64,000 nt of DNA from Aristolochia californica (taxonomy: Eukaryota > Streptophyta > Magnoliopsida > Piperales > Aristolochiaceae). The notes under the pieces were generated by a model. That model was not told the origin of the DNA, ran no database searches, and was given only the letters and a program-made list of their open reading frames with translations. The stretch's first letter is position 1; each line of letters begins with the position of its first letter. The position numbers and the translations under genes were made by a program. Shown piece by piece: positions 22,880 through 34,400 of this stretch. The stretch is from assembly GCA_029961685.1 (NCBI GenBank), contig JARWKL010000009.1, positions 31,369,708-31,433,707 of the forward strand, in the 5' to 3' direction.

Positions 22880-25420
22880 AGAATTCATTCTTTTCACCAC
22901 TGGAATCATGGCCGACCGCAGCATCCTGAAAGCGAAAAAAATACCAAACTTTCACTTTAAAGTACTTTGCTTCTTAACTTTCACATTGGAAGAAGAATAA
23001 AAACTTTGCAGGTGGCCTTCTCTTTCCCCAAAATTTCTCCTTAATAATGATTCCCCGACCGGAAGGCATTTTTCTGAAACTTAGAACCTTGGCATCCGCC
23101 TCTGCTGCTGCTCCATCCCCGTCTCCCCCTCTTAACATCCCTCAAATATGATATTCAATATCTCAGATTCGCTGTCCCCTAAAGAGGGTGAAACCGCAGC
23201 TTTTTGCCTTTTTTCTTCTCTGAAAATTATCATCTCCTCACATAATCAAAGGAATTAAAGACTATTACAGAAATCTTAAGCAATGTTTAGGGTGTTAGCT
23301 TGTCCCCCATTTAGATAAAGACACATTAGACATGGATTCCAATTTCCGTTCCATCATCTACGAAAAACAAGCTTCGTGCATCCCATCTGCACTAGCCCAC
23401 GCTTTCCCTATATTTGGAGTTTTATGCATCAAACCAGTTTTCCAATCAAGAGATTGGTTTTTGATTGTAGACTCGGACAAACCAACTCTTGGCTCTTCTA
23501 TGAATAATTCAAAATCTATGTTATTTTACATTTGTTCTAGATTGGACTCTTTGAGTGTGATTGTTATCCTCCATCTCACCACCCCCAAGTGATAAGTATT
23601 GGCTTTGGAATAGGCTATTTTGGTATATAATATGCCTATTTTTTTTATAAATTTTAAGAAAAAAAAAAAGAAATTGGCGAATGTCGCCTATAACACGATA
23701 TATAACAACCTATATTTGTTAAATTATTGGAAAAATTATATATTCGACGTAAGTTAAGTGTACCCACTTTTTTATTTTACTATTTTATTTGAATTTAAAG
23801 ACATAAATTTTAATTATCTTATTTTATATTTTTTATCTAGTACTTTATTATTGATGTTGATTTCTATTAAGAGACACCCATGCGTGTAGGGGGTGGTATA
23901 TCTAGTAAATAAGGAGAACTTTCATAAAGTTAAAATTTATGTTTTTTTTTTTTTTTTTTAAGCATATAGCCCTAAGAGTATTGTAATCATTGTAAACACC
24001 TTAACGTAATTATAAATATAGCTTCAAAGTATGGGGTAGAACATTTAAGTCTTTTCCTCTTAGCTCAAATTTGTCCTTGTCTTTTTCTCTTATGGTTTCT
24101 TCTCGCCTCTTTTCCAAGAATTAGAGTATTTTTCTTTTCTCCTTCCCTTGAGATTTATTGTGTTAATGTGTTGGCATTAGAAATCAACAATTTTGAAACA
24201 ATTTTTTAATTTTTATGTCAAAAAAATGACATTATTGTACACAAAATACATTTAAGTGTGTTATTGAAAAAAAAAACTTTTCAACTTTTAAATAAAAAGA
24301 AAATAATATAAGGGTCCGAAAATTCAGGATTTGGGTATTTTTCTATTTCGCCACATCAAATTAGAGAATTAAAACTACCATTAATCACCATCAAACGAAC
24401 AATTTACGCCGCGTAACGACAGTTGTTAAAAAAAACCGACTTTATATTAAATATATAGAATTATTCCTATTAATAGTAATTTAAAATAAAAAATATTTTA
24501 TAATATAAAAAATAAGGAAAAAGAGAGATAAGAAAGATTTGAAAAATAAGAGGGGGGAAGACTTTCTTAATAAAAAACAAAAAAGAAAAAGAAGAGCAAA
24601 TCAACTATTTTTGAAGAGAAAGAGAAGGAAGGTGAGGATTGGATCATGTCACATAAAGTGAAACCGATGAGACTTACTTTGCCGTCCTACTAGTCTACCC
24701 ACATTAAGGAATAATGAAAGCCCACATTAACAAAAGCCATAAAGCCAAATCTTACATAATTACTCCCTTAGAAATTACACATTTTCTTCACAAACCATTT
24801 CACCTTTTTTCTTTCCTTCTTTACACCCTTACTAAAAAGTTATTTTCACTTTAACCCCACAATTTTTATTTTTTATTTTTCTCAATCCACTCATTGGACT
24901 CTTTTTTCCTCCTAAATGGGCCATCCGTATTGGATACTTAATAATGGGCCATCCTTACTAGTTTTAATAATATGCGTAATTTGCTTTCATTATTGTCTGA
25001 TTGAGAGTCGTCGTGCGGTATTTATGTACTTGCCAAATTCTAGAGGTTATTTTCGTCAAAATAACCTCCGGTTTATTGCTTTAAATGATAAAAGAGACAA
25101 AACAGAGAGAAAAAGGCCAGGGCAATAACTCCCTCTCATTACAGCAGGAAAGGAAGGGGTGGCATCCCCTTGATCTCTCTAGGGCCCCACCACATGGAAG
25201 GGGGTCGTAGGGGAGGGAGGCCCTCCTCCGTGTAGGATTAGACACCCTCCGCCCCTTAAACAAAATGGAGCACGTGCGGCCGCACGAACGCTGGCGCATG
25301 CGCAGACTTGTTCACGGGATGTTGCAAAAATTCCACCTTCTACCCATCATTTCATGGAATTTACATCGTGTTTTTTTTTTTTAAATCAAGTTTTTTTTGA
25401 CGTGCCGAGTAACAAAAAGG

Positions 25421-25655
25421 TATATAAATCAGTGCCACACGTGTGAATGCCACCTCGGTTGCAGACAAAGAAAAACGCCCTTTCCTTTTTGTTAAAAGAA
25501 ACCCAACTCACTGCACTCATTGAGTCAATTTCTTTTGGCTGGATTAATTAAAGAAAGGCGAGAAAAGATAAAACAAACTCTTTTAAAACCGCTCCTCCCT
25601 CGTTATCTCCTTCATTCTGCGACGCCTTCAGCTACTCTCGAGCAGTCTCCGAGGG
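25421..25655 (+). promoter_or_regulatory. Core promoter and 5' UTR of the AGC kinase
   Basis: A strong TATA box, TATATAAATC at 25421-25430, lies 225-235 bp upstream of the kinase ATG. It is followed by a perfect 10-bp ACGT palindrome, CACACGTGTG, at 25436-25445. Transcription would be expected to start about 30 bp after the TATA box, leaving a leader of roughly 200 nt. Assignment rests on motif and position only. Confidence 0.5.
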
Positions 25656-26855
25656 ATGGACCTGGACCTAGACATGGAGATGCTGTCGGCGGTCAGGTTG
25701 CTGGGTAAGGGAGCAATGGGGACGGTCTTCCTTGTCAGGAACGAGGAGTTCCCCGGCAACCCATTTGCCGTCAAGGTCGTGGAGAAGTGCTCCCTGCATA
25801 CGAAATTCGACGCCGATCGCCGCGCGCGCTGGGAGATGTCCGCCCTCACCCGTCTGGCTCATCCCTTTCTTCCCACCCTCATCGGCTCCACCGAAACGGA
25901 TGAGTATCTCGCCTGGGCTATTCCTTACTGCCCCGGCGGCGACCTCAACGTTCTCCGCTACCACCAAACCGACCACGTTTTCTCCCCCTCCGCCATTCGT
26001 TTCTACGTCGCCGAGATCATCTGCGCCATCGAATACCTTCACAGTCTCGGCATCGTCTACCGCGACCTCAAACCGGAAAACGTCCTCATCCAGGCCTCCG
26101 GCCATGTCATGCTCACCGACTTCGACCTCTCCCGCGTTCTAGCTCCCAGGAAACAAAAAGTGGCCACAACAGTTCCCTTCTCTCCGTCGCCCGATCCCTC
26201 GCCACCTCGTCCAAATCATCGGCGACATCTAACGCGGATGTTATCGGTCGTGTCAGAGAAGAGCAGACTGAAGAAGGCGAAATCAGCGAGGGTGTCACCC
26301 GTGAGTCGTCGGAAACAGAGCTTCTCCGCCGGGGAGCGGTCCAACTCGTTCGTAGGAACCGAAGAGTATGTGTCCCCGGAGGTCGTCCGCGGCGACGGAC
26401 ACGAGTTCGCTGTAGACTGGTGGGCACTCGGGATATTGACGTACGAAATGGCTTACGGGCGAACCCCCTTTTACGGAAAGAACCGGAAGGAGACGTTTCA
26501 TAACGTGTTAACAAAATCACCGGAGTTCATCGGAAAGAGATCGGCACTGACGGACTTAATATCACAACTGCTGGAGAAGGACCCGACAAAGCGGTTGGGT
26601 TACGAGGGAGGGGCGGCGGAAGTGAAGGAGCACGCATTCTTCCGCGGCCTACAGTGGGACCTTCTAACGGAAGTGTCTCGGCCGCCGTTTCTGGCTGCGA
26701 CAGAGGATTTGATGGCAGCGGAGACGGAGGACACGAGTCACGAGTTTAATATCAAGGAGTACTTTCAGAAGCAGAGGGTGCAGCCGCCGTCGTCACCGGC
26801 GCTATCGGCGTCGTCGTTCGACTGCCGGCGCAGCGTATCGTTTACGGGATTCTGA
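25656..26855 (+). CDS. AGCVIII serine/threonine kinase, UNICORN (UCN/AGC2)-like
   Basis: An intronless gene of 399 codons. The kinase core starts almost at the N-terminus: P-loop GKGAMGTV (about residues 17-24), FAVKVV lysine, and catalytic YRDLKPEN near residue 131. The magnesium loop is DFD rather than DFG (LTDFDLSRV), the hallmark of plant AGCVIII kinases. A basic, Ser/Pro-rich insertion of about 70 residues (KSRLKKAKSARV, FSAGERSNSFVGTEEY) precedes the activation segment, typical of this class. The protein ends in FTGF, which fits the FxxF PDK1-docking (PIF) motif. Overall similarity to Arabidopsis UCN (At1g51170) is strong (PYCxGGDLNVLR, AEIxCAIEYLH, EVIRGDGH-type block). UCN restrains planar growth in ovule integuments; a similar role is inferred. 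The neighbouring PLT-like gene supports orthology with the PLT2/UCN pair. Confidence 0.92.
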   Translation: MDLDLDMEMLSAVRLLGKGAMGTVFLVRNEEFPGNPFAVKVVEKCSLHTKFDADRRARWEMSALTRLAHPFLPTLIGSTETDEYLAWAIPYCPGGDLNVLRYHQTDHVFSPSAIRFYVAEIICAIEYLHSLGIVYRDLKPENVLIQASGHVMLTDFDLSRVLAPRKQKVATTVPFSPSPDPSPPRPNHRRHLTRMLSVVSEKSRLKKAKSARVSPVSRRKQSFSAGERSNSFVGTEEYVSPEVVRGDGHEFAVDWWALGILTYEMAYGRTPFYGKNRKETFHNVLTKSPEFIGKRSALTDLISQLLEKDPTKRLGYEGGAAEVKEHAFFRGLQWDLLTEVSRPPFLAATEDLMAAETEDTSHEFNIKEYFQKQRVQPPSSPALSASSFDCRRSVSFTGF

Positions 26856-26921
26856 CACAGAGTTGGTTACGTGCTTTTTCCGCTTTTGTGCATATACATC
26901 AAAAACACCGAAACGCGAGAC

Positions 26922-26967
26922 GGATCACGGATGAGGGATGAGGGATCACGGATCACGGATCACGGAT
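26922..26967. repeat. Short GGATCACG/GGATGAG minisatellite in the AGC kinase 3' region
   Basis: Six to seven copies of the related 7-8-mers GGATCACG and GGATGAG are arranged in tandem about 70 bp after the kinase stop codon, probably within the 3' UTR. Confidence 0.8.
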
Positions 26968-27041
26968 GTTTTGTTAGCTAATCAGAAAGATTGTAATTAG
27001 TATTGTAATTATCGATTAAGACAATAATATTTGATAATACT

Positions 27042-27060
27042 GGGGCGCAATGCGCGCCCC
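27042..27060 (+). other. GC-rich hairpin downstream of the AGC kinase
   Basis: A perfect 7-bp inverted repeat (GGGGCGC and GCGCCCC) encloses a five-base loop, about 190 bp after the kinase stop. The surrounding sequence is AT-rich. It could form a stable structure in the transcript end; no role is known. Confidence 0.6.
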
Positions 27061-28625
27061 TTTCATGTGGACGACACGAAGCAGTAGACATGCAGTTTTT
27101 TCAGGCCGTAACAGTTTTTTCCGTTTCTGAAATACTTCTGACACGGAAGAAGATCCTTCCCTTGATTCACGGAAGCGGAGAAGCAACGCAGAGAGACGTC
27201 ACGGACCTGGAGGAGCCACCTGACCCTCCACAAGAAATGAAATCAAACCTCCTTAATTAACCCATTAAACGTTCACCGCCCAGATTAAGCTTTCGATCCT
27301 CGTCGCCCCCTCCCGACTGCGAATCCTTCCTTCTGTTATGCGATCAAAGCTCGTCAAAGCGAAATCATGTTCTCCATATTCAGGGAGCAAAAGATGGATT
27401 CTGAGTTGGGGGGAAAGAGACGGGAGCTCGTGAGCTAATCCATGTCCAAGCTTTTCTTGCGGTTTATGAAATGGTTGGGATTATCTGATGAAAGGAATTT
27501 CCGAATCTCGAGATGAGGCCTGCTATCATGGCGTCCTTTTGGTTTTGTCTGAGAACCCACTATCGCCCCCCGTAATCAAGAGAGACACATTGGCTTCTCG
27601 GTTGTGTGAGGAATGGAAAGGAAAGATCGACGAGGCCGGGCAGAGCTTCTCGGTTCAAGCTTTTAAGCCGCTGTTCATGATGACGATACTCGAGTGGTAC
27701 GACTTTTGCCGACTGATACGTTACATAACGTTGAGCGAACTGGAACGACGTCAGAGTGGCCGTTTCGTAATCTGTTTTGCAGGGAGAGTAATATACTCCC
27801 AAGAGAAATGAGATATGAAGATGGCGACTTGGAAGAGGAGAGGAGATTTGTTTGCTCTGTGTCACTCATTTGAAGCGTCCATGGAAGGGAGGGACAAGGG
27901 GTGCTACAGAACAAAAAGCTTCTCTGTCTCATTAGATGAACAGCCCCGTTTTCTTACTAGCCGCTTCCAAATGGTGGGTCTCTGAAGGGCCTTTCAACCC
28001 CAGGCAAAGCCCCAAAAGAAGACCATCCTGCTCGCTCTGTCGGTCGCCCTTCGAGAACTGTTGAGACACCGAAATAAGAGACCTATTTATTTATTTTTCT
28101 TTTTTCAGAAGAAAAGGAAAGGGACGTACTGCGTAAAGGGTAACGGAGCAACCCCACGGCTCCACCATTGTTGTCCCTTTGCTCTCTCATGGACTATCCT
28201 CGTCGTCCCTGTACGGAGACTATTACAGAAGCAAAAGAAGAAGTAAAAAACTACAAGAGCAAAAGATACATATATTAGAAGAGAACAAATAATGGATTGA
28301 AGTGGTTCCACTTCCACGTGCTCTGCTGTCCACAGGAAGCCTGGTGCAGCCCACCTGTCGCCGTGAACCGAGCATTTCACGACGAGGCGAGCAGCTGCAA
28401 CTGGGGGTGGGTCTATGGCCGGGGCCTGGCGCGTGAAGCAATTCCTGGCACGAGAAAGCAGGGGAAGGTAGGACACCTTTCGCTGTGCGACGAACGTCCT
28501 TGTCATCATCCCTGTCCAGTCGAGAATCTCTCCATTGCGTTCCTTTGACCCCGAATCAATCAATCAATCAAAACCATCTTCTCGTAATATCACCTTTGTC
28601 TCGGCGAGGTTTAACGTTAACCACA

Positions 28626-28661
28626 CTCTCTCTCTCTCTCTCTCTCACACACATACACACA
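28626..28661. repeat. Compound (CT)n-(CA)n microsatellite
   Basis: About ten CT units pass directly into an interrupted CA tract in the gene-poor spacer. Confidence 0.85.
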
Positions 28662-29647
28662 GGCCAAACAATCTTTTTCCTTCAATGCAACTCGTTAATT
28701 CTTCTCTTGCCTTAGTCGAGACGGAAGCATATCTAATCAGAGCTTTGACGTTATCTAATTTGCCTTCGCCTGGCGTAATATGTGGCTGCCGATTGAACTT
28801 GGCCACCATGAATGTGAGGCTTGTGAGCACTGTTGTACAGAGTGAATTGTCGATTCGCTGATAATAAATGGGTAACCACCTGCAGTGACTATTTGCAACT
28901 GCAACCTCATCACCACTTGTTACTTCTGCTCTGCTTTCTTGAACGGAAATATCTTCTTTTTTATCTCATTACTGGTTTCTTGATTTACTATACAACCATA
29001 CCCATTTTTGTTGCTCGTGGAAGAACCTGCAAAAGCATCTTTATTTCCCTTGAACAACAGAGAGAGTTTGCTAAAGCCATTAACCAGGGCATCTGATATC
29101 CTAATATGGCACGACAGAGGACACCTCCCAGAACTGTACTGCACCAGGTGATAACATCACCTGCATACACAGAGTCGCTATCTAGTATCAGTACATACAG
29201 CGTAATTGAATTAACAAAATTTCATCTTGTACGGTTATTTGGGGACATAATTTAAGAAGGGATCCAACCCCCATGTGGGTTCAATAACTCTTTGTTGTCA
29301 CATCCATGGCGTCCGACCACCGTTGTGGCTTCCGCTTGCTGCACAGAAACAAGGTTATCATAAACAGTCCGGAGTCACGGTCCTTGAGCTTGTTGAAAAC
29401 GATATCGTTTTTCTCTTAAAAGTTGTTTTCGATGCCTACCAAGGCTTAGTCGCCATCAACAGAGAGAACTGAGGACAGGAAGCTCACCCTGACAACTAGT
29501 TTTAATGGGTATGAAGGAAGATGATGCATCGGCAAACACGGTCATTGAAGCCGGAAAAACAGTTTCATTACTGGAACGAAAAAAATTAAGAAGAGAAACA
29601 CAAATCTTATATTAATCTCTTTCCTTCCTAACATTCCGAGCATCTTT

Positions 29648-30048
29648 CTAGTTAGTTTTCCATCTCTTCACTGCTTCGGAAAGACTCCTGTAGAAATTTG
29701 AATCCCCACCATCATCTTCATCATCAAGGCTGGTGGCCCATGTCAAGGTTTTAGCCGTATGGCTTCACGTCAGGTTCTCTGGAAAGGATCATGAGCAGTA
29801 CTAGAGTGGCCAGCAAGCTCTGCCACCCTGCATATGCCTCTACAGGTTTCTTTGCCAGGTAAATAGTTGGATTGGAGGCCTTTAGCATCTTGTCCTTGTT
29901 GCACAAAACTCTTTCAGAATCTAGGGACCAAATAGGTTGTCTAATTTGGTTGGAACTAACCTCCCACTTTTCTGGTAGCAACTAGTTCCACGAGTACAAC
30001 ACCAAATTAGTATACATCTCTGCCTCAGTGGTCACCTTTCCTGTAGTT
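29648..30048 (-). pseudogene. Receptor-kinase 3' exon remnant, TMK-like (copy B)
   Basis: Read on the minus strand, a poly-T tract plus CAG acceptor (near 30050) is followed by TGKVTTEAEMYTNLV, then in another frame VVLVELVATRK. A segment corresponding to the end of the kinase domain comes next. The terminal KTLTWATSLDDEDD and LSEAVKRWKTN then run to a stop at 29648-29650. These match the order and spacing of subdomain VIII-XI and the C-terminus of TMK-type LRR receptor kinases (TGRVTTKADVFSFGVVLMEL in the family). At least two frame changes and internal stops break it, so it is a pseudogene fragment. No upstream kinase exon was found next to it. Confidence 0.65.
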
Positions 30049-30565
30049 GCACTGAAAAAAAAAAAAACAAAAAATGAAGAATTTTGTGAGTACAACATGT
30101 CTATCTATAAAAAGGGTAGTGACAAATGAGTGGACCAAGCACTTGGCAAATAAAATGGAAATAGATTCATTAGGCAATCTCATTGCAACCATCTGTTTAC
30201 TCAAACACAGTTTTTGGAATTTTCTTACCAAATTACAATAACAGTTAACTTCTAAAAATGTAAAGATGATGCGAGACAATATTCTTTTTGTACTCGATGC
30301 AATGAACACAATAATTAAAGCCCTGGGATCTTGGGTTAAATTTTGTAGGGTATAAAAGGGAGAGACAAAAAAAGAGATCTCCTTGAGAGAAAAAAAAAGA
30401 AAAAACATGGTCAATTTCTCTTGTTTGAATGCACAGAGAGTTAAAAAGAAGATAAGAAACCCAACAGGCATTTTAATAAGACCAATATTATACAATTCAA
30501 CCAAGTGGTTTTTTGTTTCCCCTGTGATCTCTTTCACTCGGAACACTCCTAGTATCTATCTCATT

Positions 30566-30930
30566 AGTTAGTCATCTCTTCCCTTCTTCAGAAACTCAGA
30601 TTCAAAACTTGAGCCTTCATCATTATCTTCATGATCAATATTGGTAGCCCATGTCAAGGTATTAATTATATGGCTCACAATAGGTTGCTGAAAAGGCTAA
30701 TTGGCAGTAGAGTGGTCAGCAAGCTCTGCCACCTTGCATATACTTGCAAGGTTTCTTTGCAGGTTTAACAGTTGGATCCAAGGCTTCTAGCATGTTAACC
30801 TTCGTGATCAGAACACTTTCGAAACCCAGTGACCAAATAGGTTTGTCTCATAAGGTGCAAAGTCAGCAATTAGTTCCATAAGGATAATTCCAATGAGTAC
30901 GCATCTACCTCAGCTCTCAACTTGAGTCAG
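30566..30930 (-). pseudogene. Receptor-kinase 3' exon remnant, TMK-like (copy A)
   Basis: On the minus strand, pieces in shifting frames read AEVDAYS, then IILMELIADF, then VLITKVNMLEALDPTVKPAKK, then VAELADHSTAN, and finally NTLTWATNIDHEDNDEG ending in a stop near 30566. The order follows the C-terminal half of a TMK-like kinase domain, including the VAELAGHCTA-type block. It is clearly related to the copy at 29648-30048; both share CAGCAAGCTCTGCCACC on the plus strand. Several frameshifts make it non-functional. The two copies form a decayed direct tandem duplication. Confidence 0.62.
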
Positions 30931-31169
30931 TTTTTATAAAGATGTAGTATGAGAGAATTAAGTGACCTTTAGAGGGGCATATTAGTCTTTTTGATTTAAT
31001 ATGTTTAATCATTGATAAAATGAGTTAGTGGTCGACTTCTGGCCCCTAAAGTGGCTGCTGCTTTCTCATGCAGCTTTCACCCCCAGATCTTCTCTTCTTT
31101 TTCCTTTCTCCTCTCTTTTCCTCTTCTTAATTCCAAACTCCTACAATGAGGATGAAGACAAATAAAGTT

Positions 31170-31459
31170 TGTAGAAAATAATAATAGGAAAGAGAAAAGA
31201 GAGAAAGGAGCGTGTGTGAGTGAAAGCACTTGTTGGGGGTTAGAAATCAACCCCTTTATGTATTCACTTAAGTGAAAAAGAACATCCAATTACAATAATG
31301 CCCCTCTACACATAAACATTTAGAACTCTCTAAATACAACTTGAAATAAAATGAAAATTAAACTATAAAAACTCTTAACATGAAAACCAACTTCCTACTA
31401 TCCTATGAGGGAAATACAACCATAGTAAATGACCAAAATACTCCTATACATGCATTTCA
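31170..31459 (-). repeat. 3' LTR of Copia-1
   Basis: It aligns with 35977-36302 over most of its length (shared block CCCCTCTACACATAAACATT). It starts TG and ends CA on the plus strand. The right LTR is longer because of an insertion-rich purine stretch near its start. Confidence 0.85.
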
Positions 31460-34400
31460 ATACTCCCTTTCAAGCTTAAGCGTACACATTGAGAAGCCCT
31501 AGCTTAATAGAAAAATTATCAAATTCTCATTTGCCTAAAGCTTTAGGAAAAATATTACAAAATTGATCAACAAACTTGACAAAAGGAGTAACCACAATAA
31601 CACTCGTTACAACTTCACAAATAAAATGACAATCAACTACTACATGTTCATGGAACATTGGGTTGCTAAAAATAAAACTTCCAACCTTGTTATCACATTC
31701 CATCTTCATAGCTTCTACAATAGGATGTCATAATCTTGTAACATTGATCTCACTCACAGAAGCTCACCAAATTGTGCGACCCATTGCTTGATATTCAACT
31801 TCTACACTATAACAAGCCACAACATTTAGTTTCTTGCTTTTCCATCCAACTAAGTTTCCACAAACAAAAACATAAAACATAAAACCCTAATGTAGACTTC
31901 CTAACCAATCTAGAACATGCATGATTAGCCTTCAGATATCCCCTAATGTGCAAGTGACTATATAAGGTTCATACAATAACCCCTTCCCTAGTGCACCCTT
32001 TAAATACCATAATATCTCGTGAGCAGCTTCTAAATGGATCATCATGGGGTGCTCCATAAACTGGCTAACCACGTTCATAACTAATGATATGTTCGGTCTA
32101 GTTACTATGACATAAATAAATTTCCCTACAAACCTTCTATACATAGTCTTGTCTTCATCTTCATAGAGACTATTTACTTCCATAGGTGTCTCAATTAGCC
32201 TTACTCCCAACAAACCATATTTATGAGGCATATTTGTCACATACTTTTTTTGTGTTAGAACAATCCCTATCTTACTGCTACCTCAATCCCAAGAAAATAC
32301 TTGAGTGAGCCCATATCCTTGGTTTGATGGTGTTTCACAAGATATTCTTTGACTTCTTTAATGCCTTTCTTATCACTTCCTAACAAAATTATATCATCTA
32401 CATACACGATCAACATTATAACTCCATAGGATCTCTTCAACATGAACAACGAATGGTCAGAATGACTTCTAACAAACTACTCGACTGAATTTGTCAAACC
32501 ACACTCAGGGACTCTGCTTGAGGCTATAAATAGTTTTGTCCAGATGACATACTTTTTCAATCTCCCTCTGAACAACATACTTTGAAGGTTGCTCCATATG
32601 AACCTCTTTGGCTAGATCTCCAAACAAAAAGGCATTTTTAATATCCAATTGGAACAAGGGCCAAATCATGTTAACTACTATAGAAATTAATATTCGAACA
32701 GAAGATAGCCGTGCAACAAGAGAAAAAATCTCAAATACATAAACTCAATAGGTTTGAGTATAACTTCTAGCCACAAGTTTGGCTTTATAACTTTCAATCA
32801 ACCCATCAACGTCTTACTTCACTGAGTAAACCCAATAATAGCCAACTATAGCTTGCACCTAGTTGTGGTTCACATAAAGCCCATGTACCTCTATCAAGTA
32901 AAGTGGCCATCTTCACATCCATATCATGTCTCCAATAAAGAGATAACAAGGTTTCCTACATTGAAGAAGGAAAAGAACAGGAAGACAACAACAATGCAAA
33001 ATTTTTAAACGACCCAAATACAAAATCAAAGGAAACAATGTTTAGTACAGCAGTTACTACAAGAACAAACATCTTTACAAAGAAAAATAGGAAGAGGCAA
33101 ATCACTTACCTCAGGAACCATAGAAGAAAAAGGTATTGGTGTGGGTGGAAGAGAGGATTGTTGTGTAATGACCTTGGAAGGTGTTCTTTGTTTATAAACC
33201 TACAATTGTTTCAACGTCGATGGATCAACAATAGGAATAATGCTAGAGACATCCTCCATAGGATGAGTTACACAACCGTCCACCTCAAGTGAAGGAGAAG
33301 TAACAAACTCAACAAACTGTGATAAATAAGAAATTTTTTCAAAAAAGTAGCATCTGTGGACACATGATTTTCTTGTGGACGAACAACAACATTTGTACCC
33401 TTCTTGTGTATGGGAATAGCCAAGGAAGACACATTTTACTGATCAAGGACAATTTATCAAGAGGCGGACTAAGTACATGAACACAACACACTGATTCAAA
33501 CACTTGAAGACAAAGAGGGAACAACTCACTTGTTGGGTTGAAAACTTGTAGTGAGATTTTTCCACCAAGCACAAATGGCGACATCTTGTTAATGAAAAAG
33601 CATGCAGTGAGAACCTCATCACTCCAATATGATTTGGGAATTTGCATTTAGAAAAGCATAAAACGTGCAACATCAAGTGGCAACTCTTCCTCTCTACAAC
33701 TCCATTCTGTTGTGAATTCATGCCTATTGTCAGTACAGAAAACACAAAGTGTAGTATTAAACTGAGATTTTATTTCACTATAAAAGTTCAAGAATACATA
33801 AAAAAACCTCAGCTTTCTCCCATAAGAAATACAACTATGCAGACGGACTAAAATCATCAACAAAGGAAACAAAAAATTGGTGACCGAAGACACTAGAAAC
33901 CTGACATGGGCCCCAGACATCGGAATGAATAACTTCAAACAAATTGCTACTACAACTCTGACAAAATTGGAAAGTTACCCTATTGTGTTTCCTGAGTTGA
34001 CACAATTCACATTGAAATGATAGAGTAGAAGGCAAATCCGGAAATAACTAAAATAGCTTAGCTAAGGAGGGATGTCCCAGCCATAGGTACCATTGAGAAG
34101 GTGAAATAGTTGCTTGAAGTGATAAAGAGGAGTTTTGTATCAAACCTTCCAAGTGGTAGAACCCCTCTTTCTCATGCCTAGAACCAATCATCATCCTCAT
34201 TTGGAGATCCCGAAATAGACAATGAGTAGGAAAAAAGGCAACTAAGCACTCTATTGATTTCGTAAGCTGATCAACAAATAATAAGTTAATGGGAAACTTA
34301 GGTACAAAGAGGAAAGCATCCAAAGACAAGGATGGAGTGCATCAACCATTCCCACTCCACTTGTAGGAGATGAGAAACCATCAGCAAGTGTGACATGCTT

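Larger units (their letters stand above)
19739..25420. other. 5.7-kb spacer between A20/AN1 gene and AGC kinase
   Basis: No gene was recognised. The region includes the SAP 3' UTR, a possible SINE (about 21125-21420), several AT-rich tracts (21600-22030, 23630-24000, 24200-24560) and a GA microsatellite. Minus-strand frames at 20284-20649 and 21944-22321 have no family motif and are treated as chance. The last 400 bp are GC-richer and contain short palindromes before the kinase promoter. Confidence 0.5.
26856..29640. other. Gene-poor spacer after the AGC kinase
   Basis: I see no supported gene here. Frames of 60-150 codons occur on both strands (for example 28105-28563 minus), but they are low-complexity or motif-free. 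The part from about 28920 to 29560 may hold remnants of the receptor-kinase ectodomain on the minus strand (a GNKDAFAGSSTSNKNG stretch resembles the Ser/Gly-rich juxtamembrane of TMK proteins), but this is weak. Confidence 0.35.

Noticed and set aside
25274..25303. Perfect palindromes GTGCGGCCGCAC and GCGCATGCGC before the AGC kinase
   Set aside because: Short GC palindromes are expected by chance in a GC-rich promoter stretch, and no binding family is implied.
28105..28563. 152-codon minus-strand frame
   Set aside because: It ends in low-complexity Phe-rich sequence translated from an A-rich tract and has no domain.
30025..30546. 173-codon minus-strand frame
   Set aside because: Phe/Leu/Ser-rich translation of AT-rich DNA between the two kinase remnants, with no motif.
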